From Candidatus Accumulibacter sp. ACC003 (GTDB lineage: Bacteria > Pseudomonadota > Gammaproteobacteria > Burkholderiales > Rhodocyclaceae), in assembly GCF_907163085.1 (NCBI RefSeq), contig NZ_CAJQTX010000004.1:1-64000 (forward strand): a DNA stretch of 64,000 bases, written 5' to 3'. Every line of letters begins with the position of its first letter. Position 1 is the first letter of the stretch. A program made the translations under genes and the position numbers. This document shows, piece after piece, positions 1-11,235 of the stretch. The notes under the pieces were generated by a model. It was given only the letters and a program-made list of their open reading frames with translations. It did not search any database and had not been told where the DNA came from.

Positions 1-570
1 CGATCAGCGCGTCGATTCGCTCCATCTCGCGCGACAGCGGACTAAACTCCCCTCCTGTACGACGTACTGTACCACACCGCGATGAGGGGGTCAGCTGGTC
101 TGGAGAGGTAAGGACATCGTCGGGTGCCGTGCACATTTCAATAAGCTGCTCGGCGATCACCCCCGACGGTTATAGCCGTCCAGGTCTTGCGACGTGAGTC
201 GAAGACGCGGAAGTCGCGGCTGTCCTGCGGCCAGCGCGGCGAGCGCTGGTGTACGGCATTGGTGTGTATTCATGCTGCCAACAACCCGAAATATGGCGGC
301 GGTCGCGCCTATGGCCAAGGGGGGGCCGCAAAGCGTTGACGGCGTGGTGTAGTTTTTCTGCACACGTCGGGCGTGGTCGGCGTGGGGCATGCTCACGAAA
401 GGGGGTAGAAGAGCAGACTCACTCACCAATCGGCAGTCGCCAGGTGTTTACGACTTCGAGAATGTAGCAATAGAAATGTCGAGCGTGCCGATGCTGCTCG
501 CGGCTGTGCCGCTATTCGGCTCGCGGTGGCCCTTCGCGATCCCGCATCAACCTCCTGGGAGAGAAGAGAA
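1..570. other. no gene recognised; indel-rich sequence
   Basis: No reading frame here stays coherent and I recognise no family in any of the six frames. It sits directly upstream of a GAPDH gene that is itself broken by many frame changes, so this stretch probably carries the same kind of sequence error and may hide a real gene, for example another arsenic-operon gene. That is inference from position only. Confidence 0.5.
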
Positions 571-1635
571 ATTACGATCAAGTTGGCATCACGGTGTATT
601 GAGCGGTCCTGCATGGGTCGCTGTGCTCTGTCGCGCTTCCTTGCGATTCTCCGGAACTCGAGTTCGTCCAGTAGGGCAACGAGCCAAACGGCCGGTGAAT
701 CGGCCGGACGCATCGCTCGAATTCGATTCTTTGTCGAGGGGGCCCGCTGGCTTCGGACATTGTCGATCAGCCAGGACGCATGGCGATCGATGGGCAGGCG
801 CGCTAACACAGTGCCAGGAGCGTCGCGGTGGTCCTGGCCGGCGAGCGCCCGGCGTGGACGAATCGGTTCTCGAAGCCAGCGGCAATGGCGCACGGTCGTC
901 TCGTGCTAAACCCCCTATCTTGATGCCGTTTCAGACATTGTCGTCTCCGGCGCCGGGTCAAGGATTGCGCGTACTGAACGTCGTCATGGGGATCAATGGA
1001 CCCTCTCTAGCGAACCTCCGCTCGCGACCAGATCGGCCACCGCCGCGTCCTGTGCACGCCCAACTGCCTGCCCGGTGGTCCAAGTTCGTTCATGAGGCGG
1101 ACTGCATCGCGCACGGGATATCACCGACCAGTTACACAGCTGCTACCAACACAGCAGGTGGTCATGACCAGATCACAGGACCTCGTGCGGCTCGCACGAG
1201 CGCTCTGCCAGTCTGTCTTTGTCCTACGACGACCGCTCGGCGACGGCGATGCGCGCTGATCTTTGTCCGCCGAGCTGCAGCACACTCGATTGCCACGCGG
1301 TGGCGCGTGCCGTCGCTCAACTCGTCGCTGACCGATTGGTGGTCCTTCGAGATTGCGGCGGCCGTACTACGTCCGCGGAGTTTTAACGTCCTGTTCAAGC
1401 GGCGCAGAGCCGCGCTGAAGGAACTCGCTACGAGGAGATGCCTCGGGTGTCCATGTACTATTCCTGGGCGATCCGCTCTCGGGTCGGATCGTCGACGGCC
1501 GCTCATACGCTGGTGGTCACGGCGCGATTCTCAAGATCTACTCGGTGGTATTTAAACGATGGGTTACGCCAATCGCTACGGGAGGCCGAGCTGGCGCGCA
1601 AGGCGGGCGCGGTCGCTTTAGCTGCCGCCTGTTAG
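571..1635 (+). pseudogene. ArsJ-associated glyceraldehyde-3-phosphate dehydrogenase, many frameshifts
   Basis: Pieces of one GAPDH can be read by hopping between the three plus frames. The N-terminal dinucleotide-binding stretch lies near 571-640, a LEFDS segment near 713-730, NVVMGIN near 976-1000, and the C-terminal part (DPLSGRIVDGRS, then GAILKIYS, then a scrambled WYDNEWGYANRM) near 1440-1590. Order and spacing fit a complete gene of about 335 codons. In arsenic operons this type of GAPDH is known to make 1-arseno-3-phosphoglycerate, which ArsJ exports, and arsJ follows directly here. The frame changes are spread evenly, as expected of sequencing indels rather than one inactivating event. 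Boundaries are approximate. Calling it GAPDH is fairly secure; the arsenic role rests on the arsJ neighbour. Confidence 0.7.
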
Positions 1636-1722
1636 GTCCATTTTCCTGGCATCGGCCGTAGGAGCGAGTCTGCGTCCGTCGGGCGGCTGTACTCCGGCTC
1701 GTCGGCAGCCAGGGGATAAAAG

Positions 1723-3077
1723 CCGTGAACGACCATCGCCAGCCCGGACGACGCTGCGGTGCCGGCCTGCGCAACGGTACGGGTGCGTGGTGACTTGGCG
1801 CCTACTGGTGACCCCCCGATAGCTGTGACCCGCCGGCGCGCCCGATCTGGGTCCTGTTCTAGCTTCTCTTTTCTACAATTCGGCTAACACGCCCGCTGGG
1901 CCGTCGCGTCGCTGTTTATTTTTCTGTGAAGTCTTCGGCATGTCTGACCAACCTCTCGGCGGCTACAAAATCGGTGCCCGCTTCGGGCTCAAGAGACGCT
2001 GTTCATCGCCTTGGCACGCAAAGCGCGCGCTGTCGGAGTGGGGCTCGCCTTTTGCGCCGGCAGGGTCGTGCTGATCGTCGCCCTGGGGTGATGCCTCTCG
2101 CAGGCCTTGAGCGGGGATCGCCTAAGGACATGAACCAAGATTAGCTCCGAAGAGCGCCGTCAAGGCTGATCTCCCCCGAGGATTCGTCGGCCACGCTGGG
2201 CTCTGCTGGAGTGTGCGATATTCTAACCGGCTCGAAGAACGCCCTTAAAGTCGGCGGTGTCGTTTCTTCGTCTGGTGGGCTGCTGCCGGACACTGCTCGA
2301 TTTCAGAACGCGCTTCAACTGCGGTGTCGGTGGCTGGTCGGCCGTCACGCGCTCTCTCCATGCCGTTTGCTGATGGCGCGGCGCCTCGGTAGGCCACAAG
2401 AAAGCAAAATTCGCCAGATTTCTCGCGCAACGCCGCGTGGTTCACAAACTCGCCGCGGCGCGTATCTTGGCCGGCTTCGGCGCAGTCGCGACGTGTTGTT
2501 CGTCCGTCGGCTTGCCGGGTTCCTGTCGAGCGTGCTTCTGGCTGGACTTTCTGGCAGTCGGTTGCTTCCTCGGTGTGGGTGATCGGCTACGGCATCTTTC
2601 AGGCCGGCGACACCGCGCTTTTCGTATCCGCGTCCTCTACAACTAGCCGGACCGGACGGACGGCGACGTCCTGCTTTCATCATTCTCGCCGCGCTGCCGG
2701 GGCGGCGATTGCCGTAAGCGCTGGCGCCTGGGTTTGCGGCCGGCGCTGGTTGTCGTCGCCGGCTGATTCGTTTTGGTTCTCGCCGTTTTTCGCTCACCTC
2801 GGCGGTGCACTCGACCTGATCCTGCCTACACCGACCGACAAAGTTGGCGATGAACGTCGGTTCTATTACATGGCCAACGCCCGCCGTGCGGCCTGGCCGG
2901 CACGGTTCTCTCGGGTGCTCTGTACATGGGCGGGTGCAAGCGGCGCGAGCAATGGCCTGCCCTGTGGGCGTCGTCGGCATGCGTCCTGGTTGCCGGCCTG
3001 TGTCCTTGCTGTTGCCGGACCGCCATGCGGGGCGCGCGCAGCAGGCAATCAAACTACTGGCGACCTCGTACGAATAG
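1723..3077 (+). pseudogene. arsJ: ArsJ-like organoarsenical efflux MFS permease, many frameshifts
   Basis: Hydrophobic major-facilitator segments continue through all three plus frames. Recognisable pieces include ALSGIAKDMN-like text near 2100-2145, LTGSKNALK near 2224-2250, WVIGYGIFQAG near 2575-2607, a scrambled AVHSYLILAYTDRDKVAMNVGFYYMANA near 2800-2880 and LVAGLxSLLLPDR near 2990-3030. The order and content match ArsJ, the permease that exports 1-arseno-3-phosphoglycerate and gives arsenate resistance. It follows the GAPDH gene that makes this substrate. A GTG near 1723 is the best start I can see, and the frame ending at TAG 3075-3077 gives the C-terminus. The gene is unreadable as written; I infer that the underlying gene is intact and the sequence is faulty. 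Confidence 0.65.
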
Positions 3078-3262
3078 CGCCGGCTCCGAGCATCGGCCGT
3101 TAAGCATGGGACGGGGCCCGACATGTTGTTCTAATTGGCACCTGTGTTTGCATCGACGCGCGCACGCCCGCGATTGCCTCACACAACGCGACAGGCGGCA
3201 TTGCTGCCGCTTCAAGTGGCGCGCCACTTTTTTTTGGGCGTCTTCCCCAAGAGGAGAGTAAA

Positions 3263-4068
3263 TTGCCCGGAATATCCAAAACGATTCTGGTGACGGGAAA
3301 AAAGACCGACAGGGTATCGGCCTCGCTGTTCCTGCGGCAGACTGGCGCGAGCTGGAATTCACTGTTCTTGCCGCTCGCGATTTCCACGCTTTCAGACCTT
3401 TGCGCGCAATTGTCGCCCACCGGTCCGGGGACTCATTCTGGATTTCCGTGGACAGACGCGCGATGACTCGTTCAGGGAATTCGCGAGAAGCTCACGACGA
3501 ACCAGAATAAGCTTGGACGGAGTAGTCTTGATGCCGCCCCAGGATCACGCCCACCAACGACCCCTCTTCCGAGCGCGACAAGTGGCGAGAGATTCTGCAG
3601 AACAGCTTGTCGGGCCACGGTCTCGTTCTCAAAGGCGCCATTGCGACCATGCAAGGGACCCTGCGAAGGCAGAATAGCTCAGAGATCGTCATCATCTCTG
3701 GAATCTCATCTCGCCCCAGGTTCATGGGCCCCCGCTTCGCAGCACTGTATCCGTTGCGGCCTGGGCTGGGCCGAAGCGAAGACGCTGGCGTTCGCCTTGG
3801 GTGAAGAAAGGGATTCAGGTGAACACGCTGTCGCTTGGTGGTACGCTGACAAACCGGCGTATGCGGCTTCTCTTGAGCAATCGCGCTGCCACGGCTGAAC
3901 ACCGCTGTGCCCAACGCCTGGCGGAAGAAACCGTCGATGTTCCCCTCGGAAATACTGCACACGTCCGATTATGTAGCCTTTGCGGTACAAGGCTTGCTGT
4001 CGCGTTCTCCGATCCATGACGGGAAATGCAATGTCCTGCACGATTGCGGATTCACATGGGCGTATTGA
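3263..4068 (+). pseudogene. short-chain dehydrogenase/reductase (SDR), frameshifted
   Basis: A TTG start at 3263 follows GAGGAG at 3251-3256. Frame hopping gives an SDR: a nucleotide-binding start (KTILVTG, then IGLAV), a mid-section near 3510-3560 reading DGVVLMPPQ, a substrate-strand segment around 3690-3720 (VIISGIS), and a cofactor-pocket segment GIQVNTLSLGGTLT at 3807-3850. The end, GGFTWAY, precedes TGA at 4066-4068. The late positions resemble the FabI/FabG-like SDR branch, but the substrate cannot be told. At least five frame changes interrupt it, as in the neighbouring genes. I see no link to the arsenic genes other than position. Confidence 0.6.
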
Positions 4069-5716
4069 GGAACTGGCAGTGAAATCTGGTCGCGCAATGG
4101 TGCCAGATCGGCCTATGGGTGGCTGGTCTCCGCAGCGCCGCCGGCGTCCAGCTCGCAGTCGAGCCTTATGAGTTCCTGGCGGCAGACTGCGGCTCAGCAG
4201 ATGCGGCGGGCCTGTCCTGCTGGCTCGAGTCCCGCGCTCAGTACCCCAGGCTGGGCATCGGCGATGCAGCCGCCGGTCATCCCTCGACGCTCACGAAACC
4301 CAGGGCTTTGTTCGCTTACGAAATGGCTCCGGGAGTGCACAGGAGTCCTTTAAACATGCGCGATGCGCAGGCGCTGAACCTGGAATATTGGGTTGGCCGC
4401 CTTCCCGCGCCTGCTGCAATCGTCGGCCAGTAAGAAACGTTCACCACTTCTGGCTCTTGACGCTTTTCCCGGACCACGTGCGCGCCACTGGCTAGGGCTC
4501 TTCGCGCGTCAGCAACGCAACTGCGAGGCCGGGGCATGAGCGAATACCAGTATTGACTAATTCCCGGGCCTCGACCGGCCGCTTACCGTCGCCGGATTAT
4601 CGACTGCGGTCGATTTCGAACGCGTGCTCGCCTCACGCCGACGATTTTCGTCACGATTATTCGTGGGGCGATTTCAAGGGTCCGCCTGAGTGTTGGATGG
4701 AGAGTTACTTCGCGCCTTCCTCTACCATCCGCCACTGGCACTCACATCCTGAACTGCGGCCTGCAGCCTGCGTCTGCCTGAATCCGGAAATCCGCCCTGG
4801 CCTCTCTCGGCAGCGGGGGACAGCGCGCCTTCTTCAACGTTGAATTCCGTCAATGTCATCCTCTCTTTTCCTCCTCCTCCGACGACGAGGAATTGGGCGA
4901 GTGTTGATGGCGAAGGTCAGCTCATCGTCTGTGATCTCTTCCGTGCCGAGCTGCACGCTGTGATTTGCGGGCCCTCTCCCGCGGCTGCTGCTGCGGGTGC
5001 AAGCGGGGGAGATCGACAGCAAGGAAGCGGAACGCCGGTGCCGCCGGGGCTCGGGCCACGAGTGCCTCTCTCGACAGTCTGGCCGCCTTCCTGCGTATTG
5101 AATGGCGACTTATGCACGGTCGCCGCCAATGCCATTCGCCACTCGCGGACCTTGCGTCGATCGGGGGGGGGACGGAGTTCTTGCCTGGCTTGTCACGCTT
5201 GCCAGCTCGCTTGAAAAGGCGAGTTGAGTCAGCAAACTCGTCGTCGAGTCGGATCAAAAGCCGCTGTCGCGGAGTTGCTGCACGCTTCCTCCGGCAGCGC
5301 TGGCGCCGCCGGCGCAGGGCGATTACGAGCGATAGGACGATCGGCAACTGCTCGCGTGGCTGCATACGGCGCACAGCCAAAGACAGGCAGCTCATCCTCT
5401 CCGATAACAGGCCGCGGAAAATTGCGGCGCGAGCGCGCAGCGCGGCAGTCGCCAGTAAAAGCACCTGGAACGTTCTCGGTCGTGGTGCGAGGCAGACGAT
5501 TGGAACTAAGAGTCGTACCACGCTCGTCGCGAGCACGCGGCGGCGGGCTATGATCATGCCTTGCGGCACCTGGTCGACCCTGCGCGCCTCGCTGCCCGGC
5601 CCGCCGGCGGAGACCTTTCGCGGCTGCGCATCGAGTCGCTGCGGTGGCGCACGCGCGCAATCCGCCTTCATCAAAGGCTCGACAAGGCGTGCTTGTAATG
5701 GGCTGTAGCGGAACAC
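4069..5716. other. unresolved indel-rich region, probably one or two hidden plus-strand genes
   Basis: Several overlapping open frames exist on both strands, but none has a start, a ribosome site and a family signature together. Fragments on the plus strand (4119-4433 and about 4840-5708) read like protein broken by frame changes. The last ends in a basic segment (SLRW..HARNP..IKRLDKA) just before 5700. I cannot name the products. The eno terminator borders it on the right. Confidence 0.4.
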
Positions 5717-5744
5717 AAAAAAGGCAATCGCCGCAGGCGATGCC
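5717..5744 (-). terminator. intrinsic terminator of eno
   Basis: On the minus strand GGCATCGCC (5744-5736) pairs with GGCGATTGCC (5732-5723) across a 3-nt loop and is followed by six T (5722-5717). It starts 24 bases after the eno stop codon, the usual place for a rho-independent terminator. Confidence 0.8.
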
Positions 5745-5767
5745 TTTGCCCCGACTTACGGCGCAGG

Positions 5768-7879
<2,112 letters not shown>

Positions 7880-9775
7880 GTGAGCAACAGGCAAACCGGC
7901 AAACCGGACGAGCAGTCCCGAAACACACTCATCGGGCGCGCGACGCTTGGCGTCGAGCGCTTGCGCAAGGATGCAATGGCGATCGAGGAGGAATTTGCCG
8001 ACCGCCTGGACATCACCGCGCCGGCGTTCAGGGCGAGTGCGCGCAATCTGGCGCATTACCTCGCCGTGCGGCGCGTCGATATCCGCATCCTGCAACGCGA
8101 GTTGGGTAGCCTCGGGTTGAGTTCGCTGGGGCGGATGGAGGCCCATGTCATGGCCACGCTCGACAGCGTCGTCGACGCGCTGTGCCTGTTGCGCAAGGGC
8201 AGCACCACCGAGCACCTGCAGGTGCCTCCGACGATCCTCTTCCAGGAGGGCACCGAGGTTCTCGCCGAGAATGCCAATGCGATCCTCGGTGCGCTTCCTG
8301 CCGAGCGCAAGACACGGATCATGGTGACCATGCCGAGCGAAGCGGCTGACGACCCGGCGTTCGTCAGCCGGCTTCTTGAGCAGGGGATGAACATCATGCG
8401 CATCAACTGTGCCCACGATAGCGCCGAGGTCTGGGAGCGGATGGTCGAGCACCTGCGTCAGGCAGAAAAGGCGTTCGGGCGTTCGTGCAAGGTGTGCTGC
8501 GATCTGGCCGGGCCAAAGTTGCGAACTGGCGACGTCGAGTCGGCGATCGGTGTCATCAAATGGAAGCCACAGCGAAATGCGCTGGGCCAAACGATCGCCC
8601 CAGCGGTTGTTCGTTTCGTCAGGGAGTCGTCCGAGGAAATCACCGAAGGGACGATCGTTCCCGTCAGAGGGGATCTGTTGGCCAGCGCCAGGGTAGGCGA
8701 TCTGATCGAGTTGTACGACGCCCGCGGGCGGGCACGGTCGCTCGAGGTCATCGAAGCGTCCGGCGATTCCTGCCTGTGTCAGGCGATCCGCACGGCCTAC
8801 GTGACCGCCGGTACCGAATTGAGCTTGCGCCGCCACCGCAAGGTCGTCGCCAATGCCATCATTGGCACGCTGCCGCTGCGCCCGCAAGCCATCGACCTCA
8901 AGCCTGGCGACACGCTGGAGGTCGTTAGGGGGGCGATTCCTGGCCGCAATGCCGTCGTCGACGGTGTTGGCGCGGTCAGCGAAGCGGCGCTCATCGGATG
9001 CTCGCTCGACGAGGCGTTCTCGAGTGTTCGCGAAGGCGAGAGAATCTTCCTCGACGACGGCAAGATAGCCGGGACGATCCGCAAAGTGACGCCGGATCGA
9101 TTCAGCGTCGAGGTGACTTACGCCGCGGGCGGCGCGGCGAAGCTCCACGCCGAGAAGGGAATCAACCTGCCAGATACCGATCTGAAACTGCCGGCCTTAA
9201 GCCCGGCCGACCTTGAGGCGCTCGAATTCGTTGCCGGACATGCCGACATGGTGGCGATGTCTTTCGTGCAGCGACCGCGCGACATCGAGGAGTTGATCGT
9301 CGAACTCGACCGGCGTGACGCGTCGCATCTTGGCATCGTCCTCAAGATCGAGACCCAGAAGGCCTTCAGCCGTCTGCCAAGTCTGTTGTTCGCGGTCATG
9401 CGTCACTCGACGGCAGCGGTGATGGTGGCTCGCGGCGATCTCGGCGTCGAAGTCGGTTTCGAGCGCCTTGCCGAAGTGCAGGAGGAAATTCTCTGGTTGT
9501 GCGAGGCGGCGCACATCCCGGTGATCTGGGCGACGCAGGTTCTCGAATCACTGGCCAAACGAGGGATGCCATCGCGTGCCGAGGTTACCGACGCGGCGAT
9601 GGGTACTCGCGCCGAATGCGTGATGCTCAACAAGGGGCCGTACATCATGCAGGCGCTGGAATTTCTGCGTGATGTATTGAATCGCATGGAAACGCACCAC
9701 GAGAAGAAAACCGTGATGCTGCGCCGCCTGAGTATTTCCGAGTCCTCGCCGGCGAAGTGGTGCTTGTCGCCTTGA
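7880..9775 (+). CDS. atypical pyruvate kinase, 631 aa
   Basis: Pyruvate kinase transfers phosphate from phosphoenolpyruvate to ADP. Core motifs are present: MRINCAHD near residue 173, CDLAGPKLRTG near 210, FVQRPRDIEEL near 462, LKIETQKAF with the catalytic Lys near 486, VARGDLGVE near 516, and WATQVLESL..GMPSRAEVTDAA near 550. It differs from the usual ~475-aa enzyme. A ~150-residue helical N-terminal extension precedes the barrel, the B-domain region is enlarged (about 240-440), and the chain stops soon after VMLNKGPYI, so the C-terminal regulatory domain is missing. GTG 7880 was chosen because GGAG lies upstream at 7868-7871 and the sequence before it looks non-coding. Activity and allosteric control cannot be judged from sequence. 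Confidence 0.85.
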   Translation: MSNRQTGKPDEQSRNTLIGRATLGVERLRKDAMAIEEEFADRLDITAPAFRASARNLAHYLAVRRVDIRILQRELGSLGLSSLGRMEAHVMATLDSVVDALCLLRKGSTTEHLQVPPTILFQEGTEVLAENANAILGALPAERKTRIMVTMPSEAADDPAFVSRLLEQGMNIMRINCAHDSAEVWERMVEHLRQAEKAFGRSCKVCCDLAGPKLRTGDVESAIGVIKWKPQRNALGQTIAPAVVRFVRESSEEITEGTIVPVRGDLLASARVGDLIELYDARGRARSLEVIEASGDSCLCQAIRTAYVTAGTELSLRRHRKVVANAIIGTLPLRPQAIDLKPGDTLEVVRGAIPGRNAVVDGVGAVSEAALIGCSLDEAFSSVREGERIFLDDGKIAGTIRKVTPDRFSVEVTYAAGGAAKLHAEKGINLPDTDLKLPALSPADLEALEFVAGHADMVAMSFVQRPRDIEELIVELDRRDASHLGIVLKIETQKAFSRLPSLLFAVMRHSTAAVMVARGDLGVEVGFERLAEVQEEILWLCEAAHIPVIWATQVLESLAKRGMPSRAEVTDAAMGTRAECVMLNKGPYIMQALEFLRDVLNRMETHHEKKTVMLRRLSISESSPAKWCLSP

Positions 9776-10069
9776 GTCAATGCAGGCGCGGGTGGCGGCA
9801 AGCAGTCCGGTGATCGGCATTTGTCGACGCGGCGGCAGGGCAGGTAAGCTGCGCCGGATGCGGCAGCGATCGGCAGTCGTGTCTTGCCGTCTGGCCAGTG
9901 GTCGCCAAGGGCGATGCCACCGGGCGACAGCGCGGGCGCCGCCAGCACGCGCGTCGTCGAGGCCATTCTCGTGCGACGGTTTTGCGAAAGCTTGCGGCGT
10001 GGTCGATTGGCAGCTCTCTTCTGGCGGCTCGCGCGCGCCAGAAGAGAGGTGTTCCGGGCCGACGTGCTA

Positions 10070-11211
10070 GTGTTTAATTGCATAGATTAACGATAGTATT
10101 CCGCAGCTGCGCGCCCTTGACCTCTCGCTTTCGCCAGGCGAATGGGGCGGCGTTCTGGTTGTAAGCCGCGGTGAAGCTGTGAATGGCGGCAACGAGTTGA
10201 TCCAGGCTCGAGAAGCTGGCGTTTCTCAGGGTCTTGCGCTGGAAGATGCCGAACCAAATCTCCACTTGGTTTAGCCAACTGGCGCTGGTGGGCGTGAAGT
10301 GAAAGGTGACGTTGGGGTGAGCGGCGAGCCACTCGTCGTTTTTCTTGTGCGTGTTGAGGTTGTCCAAGATGACGTGGATCTCACGGTCGACGGGTTCATC
10401 AGCGATGGTCTCCTCCATGAAGGCCTGGAAATCAGCGCGCTTCTTGGTTAGGGTAGTCTTGCCTCGAATGACGCCGGTGGCCACTTCGAGGGCGGCGAAC
10501 AGGTTGACCGTGCCATGGCGTTTGTAGGTGCTTTTCAGTCCCTGAACCACCTTTCCGCTACTGGTTTGGACATAGCCGCGCCGACGCTCCAGAGCCTGGA
10601 TCGAGGGTTTCTCGTCGACGCTCAGGACCAGCGCGTTTTCAGGTGGGTTAAGGTACAACCCGATGACATCCGCTGCTTTGGCGGCGAACTCTGGGTCCGT
10701 GCTCACGCACCAGGAGCGATGCCGCTGCAGCTGGATGCCCTCCCGACGCAACACGCGCCACACGGCATCGTCCGATACTTCCAGCGCCTTCGCCAGCGAA
10801 CCACCATCCCAACTTGCCATACCTTCCGGCGGTGTCCGTTCGAGTTGCGCCAGAATGCGGTCACGCAGATCCTGCCCGTACTTCGCCGGCTTGCCCGGCC
10901 GCGCAGCATCACGCAAGCCCGACAAACCATGCTCGGCAAAGCGCCGACGCCACAGCCCCACCGTGTTCGCACGTACGCCAACTGCGCGGGCAACCTCGTC
11001 GTTTCGCAGACCCTCCAAACAACCCAGCACGATTCTCGCTCGCTCGGCCAAGCGAACCTCGCCACTGCGACTCCGTGACATACGCTCCAATTCCTCCTTC
11101 ACCTCCGCTGTGCAAGACAGCGCCACCGCCACACGTCCCACCACATCTCCTCCACCACGAAGCAATGGAGAAGCATGATAGTTACTACCGGTTAATAATG
11201 CAATTAGACAC
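10070..11211 (-). mobile_element. complete IS630-family insertion sequence with TA target duplication
   Basis: The terminal inverted repeats are GTGTTTAATTGCA at 10070-10082 and TGCAATTAGACAC at 11199-11211, with one mismatch and weaker matching further inwards. Each end is bordered by TA (10068-10069 and 11212-11213), the target duplication typical of IS630/Tc1-like elements. The element is 1142 bp with one transposase gene. Its right end lies 24 bases beyond the rne stop codon, so it landed between rne and the pyruvate kinase gene. The remaining 292 bases to the left (9776-10067) hold no gene that I can see. Confidence 0.93.
10074..11165 (-). CDS. IS630-family transposase, 363 aa
   Basis: This is the transposase of the surrounding insertion sequence. 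An N-terminal helix-turn-helix part (about residues 35-120: ARIVLGCLEGLRNDEVARAV, then TVGLWRRRF) is followed by a DDE catalytic domain. The first Asp is in LSVDEKPSIQALER near 200, the second in HVILDNLNTHK near 280, and the Glu in WLNQVEIWFGI near 315. Length and order are normal for the family and the frame is intact, so it may be active. The stop codon lies inside the terminal inverted repeat. The start is uncertain: residues 1-12 are glycine-rich and a later start is possible. Confidence 0.92.
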   Translation of the reverse strand: MLRGGGDVVGRVAVALSCTAEVKEELERMSRSRSGEVRLAERARIVLGCLEGLRNDEVARAVGVRANTVGLWRRRFAEHGLSGLRDAARPGKPAKYGQDLRDRILAQLERTPPEGMASWDGGSLAKALEVSDDAVWRVLRREGIQLQRHRSWCVSTDPEFAAKAADVIGLYLNPPENALVLSVDEKPSIQALERRRGYVQTSSGKVVQGLKSTYKRHGTVNLFAALEVATGVIRGKTTLTKKRADFQAFMEETIADEPVDREIHVILDNLNTHKKNDEWLAAHPNVTFHFTPTSASWLNQVEIWFGIFQRKTLRNASFSSLDQLVAAIHSFTAAYNQNAAPFAWRKREVKGAQLRNTIVNLCN

Positions 11212-11235
11212 TAGCGCGCGCCGGCCTCGCCTGTG

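Noticed and set aside
389-1555. 388-codon open frame on the plus strand
   Set aside because: It runs through the broken GAPDH gene and matches it only in patches; the frame as a whole is not a protein.
4922-5716. Long overlapping frames on both strands (minus 264 codons, plus 247 codons)
   Set aside because: Arg/Ala-rich mirror frames in GC-rich, error-prone sequence; no family match, ribosome site or consistent start.
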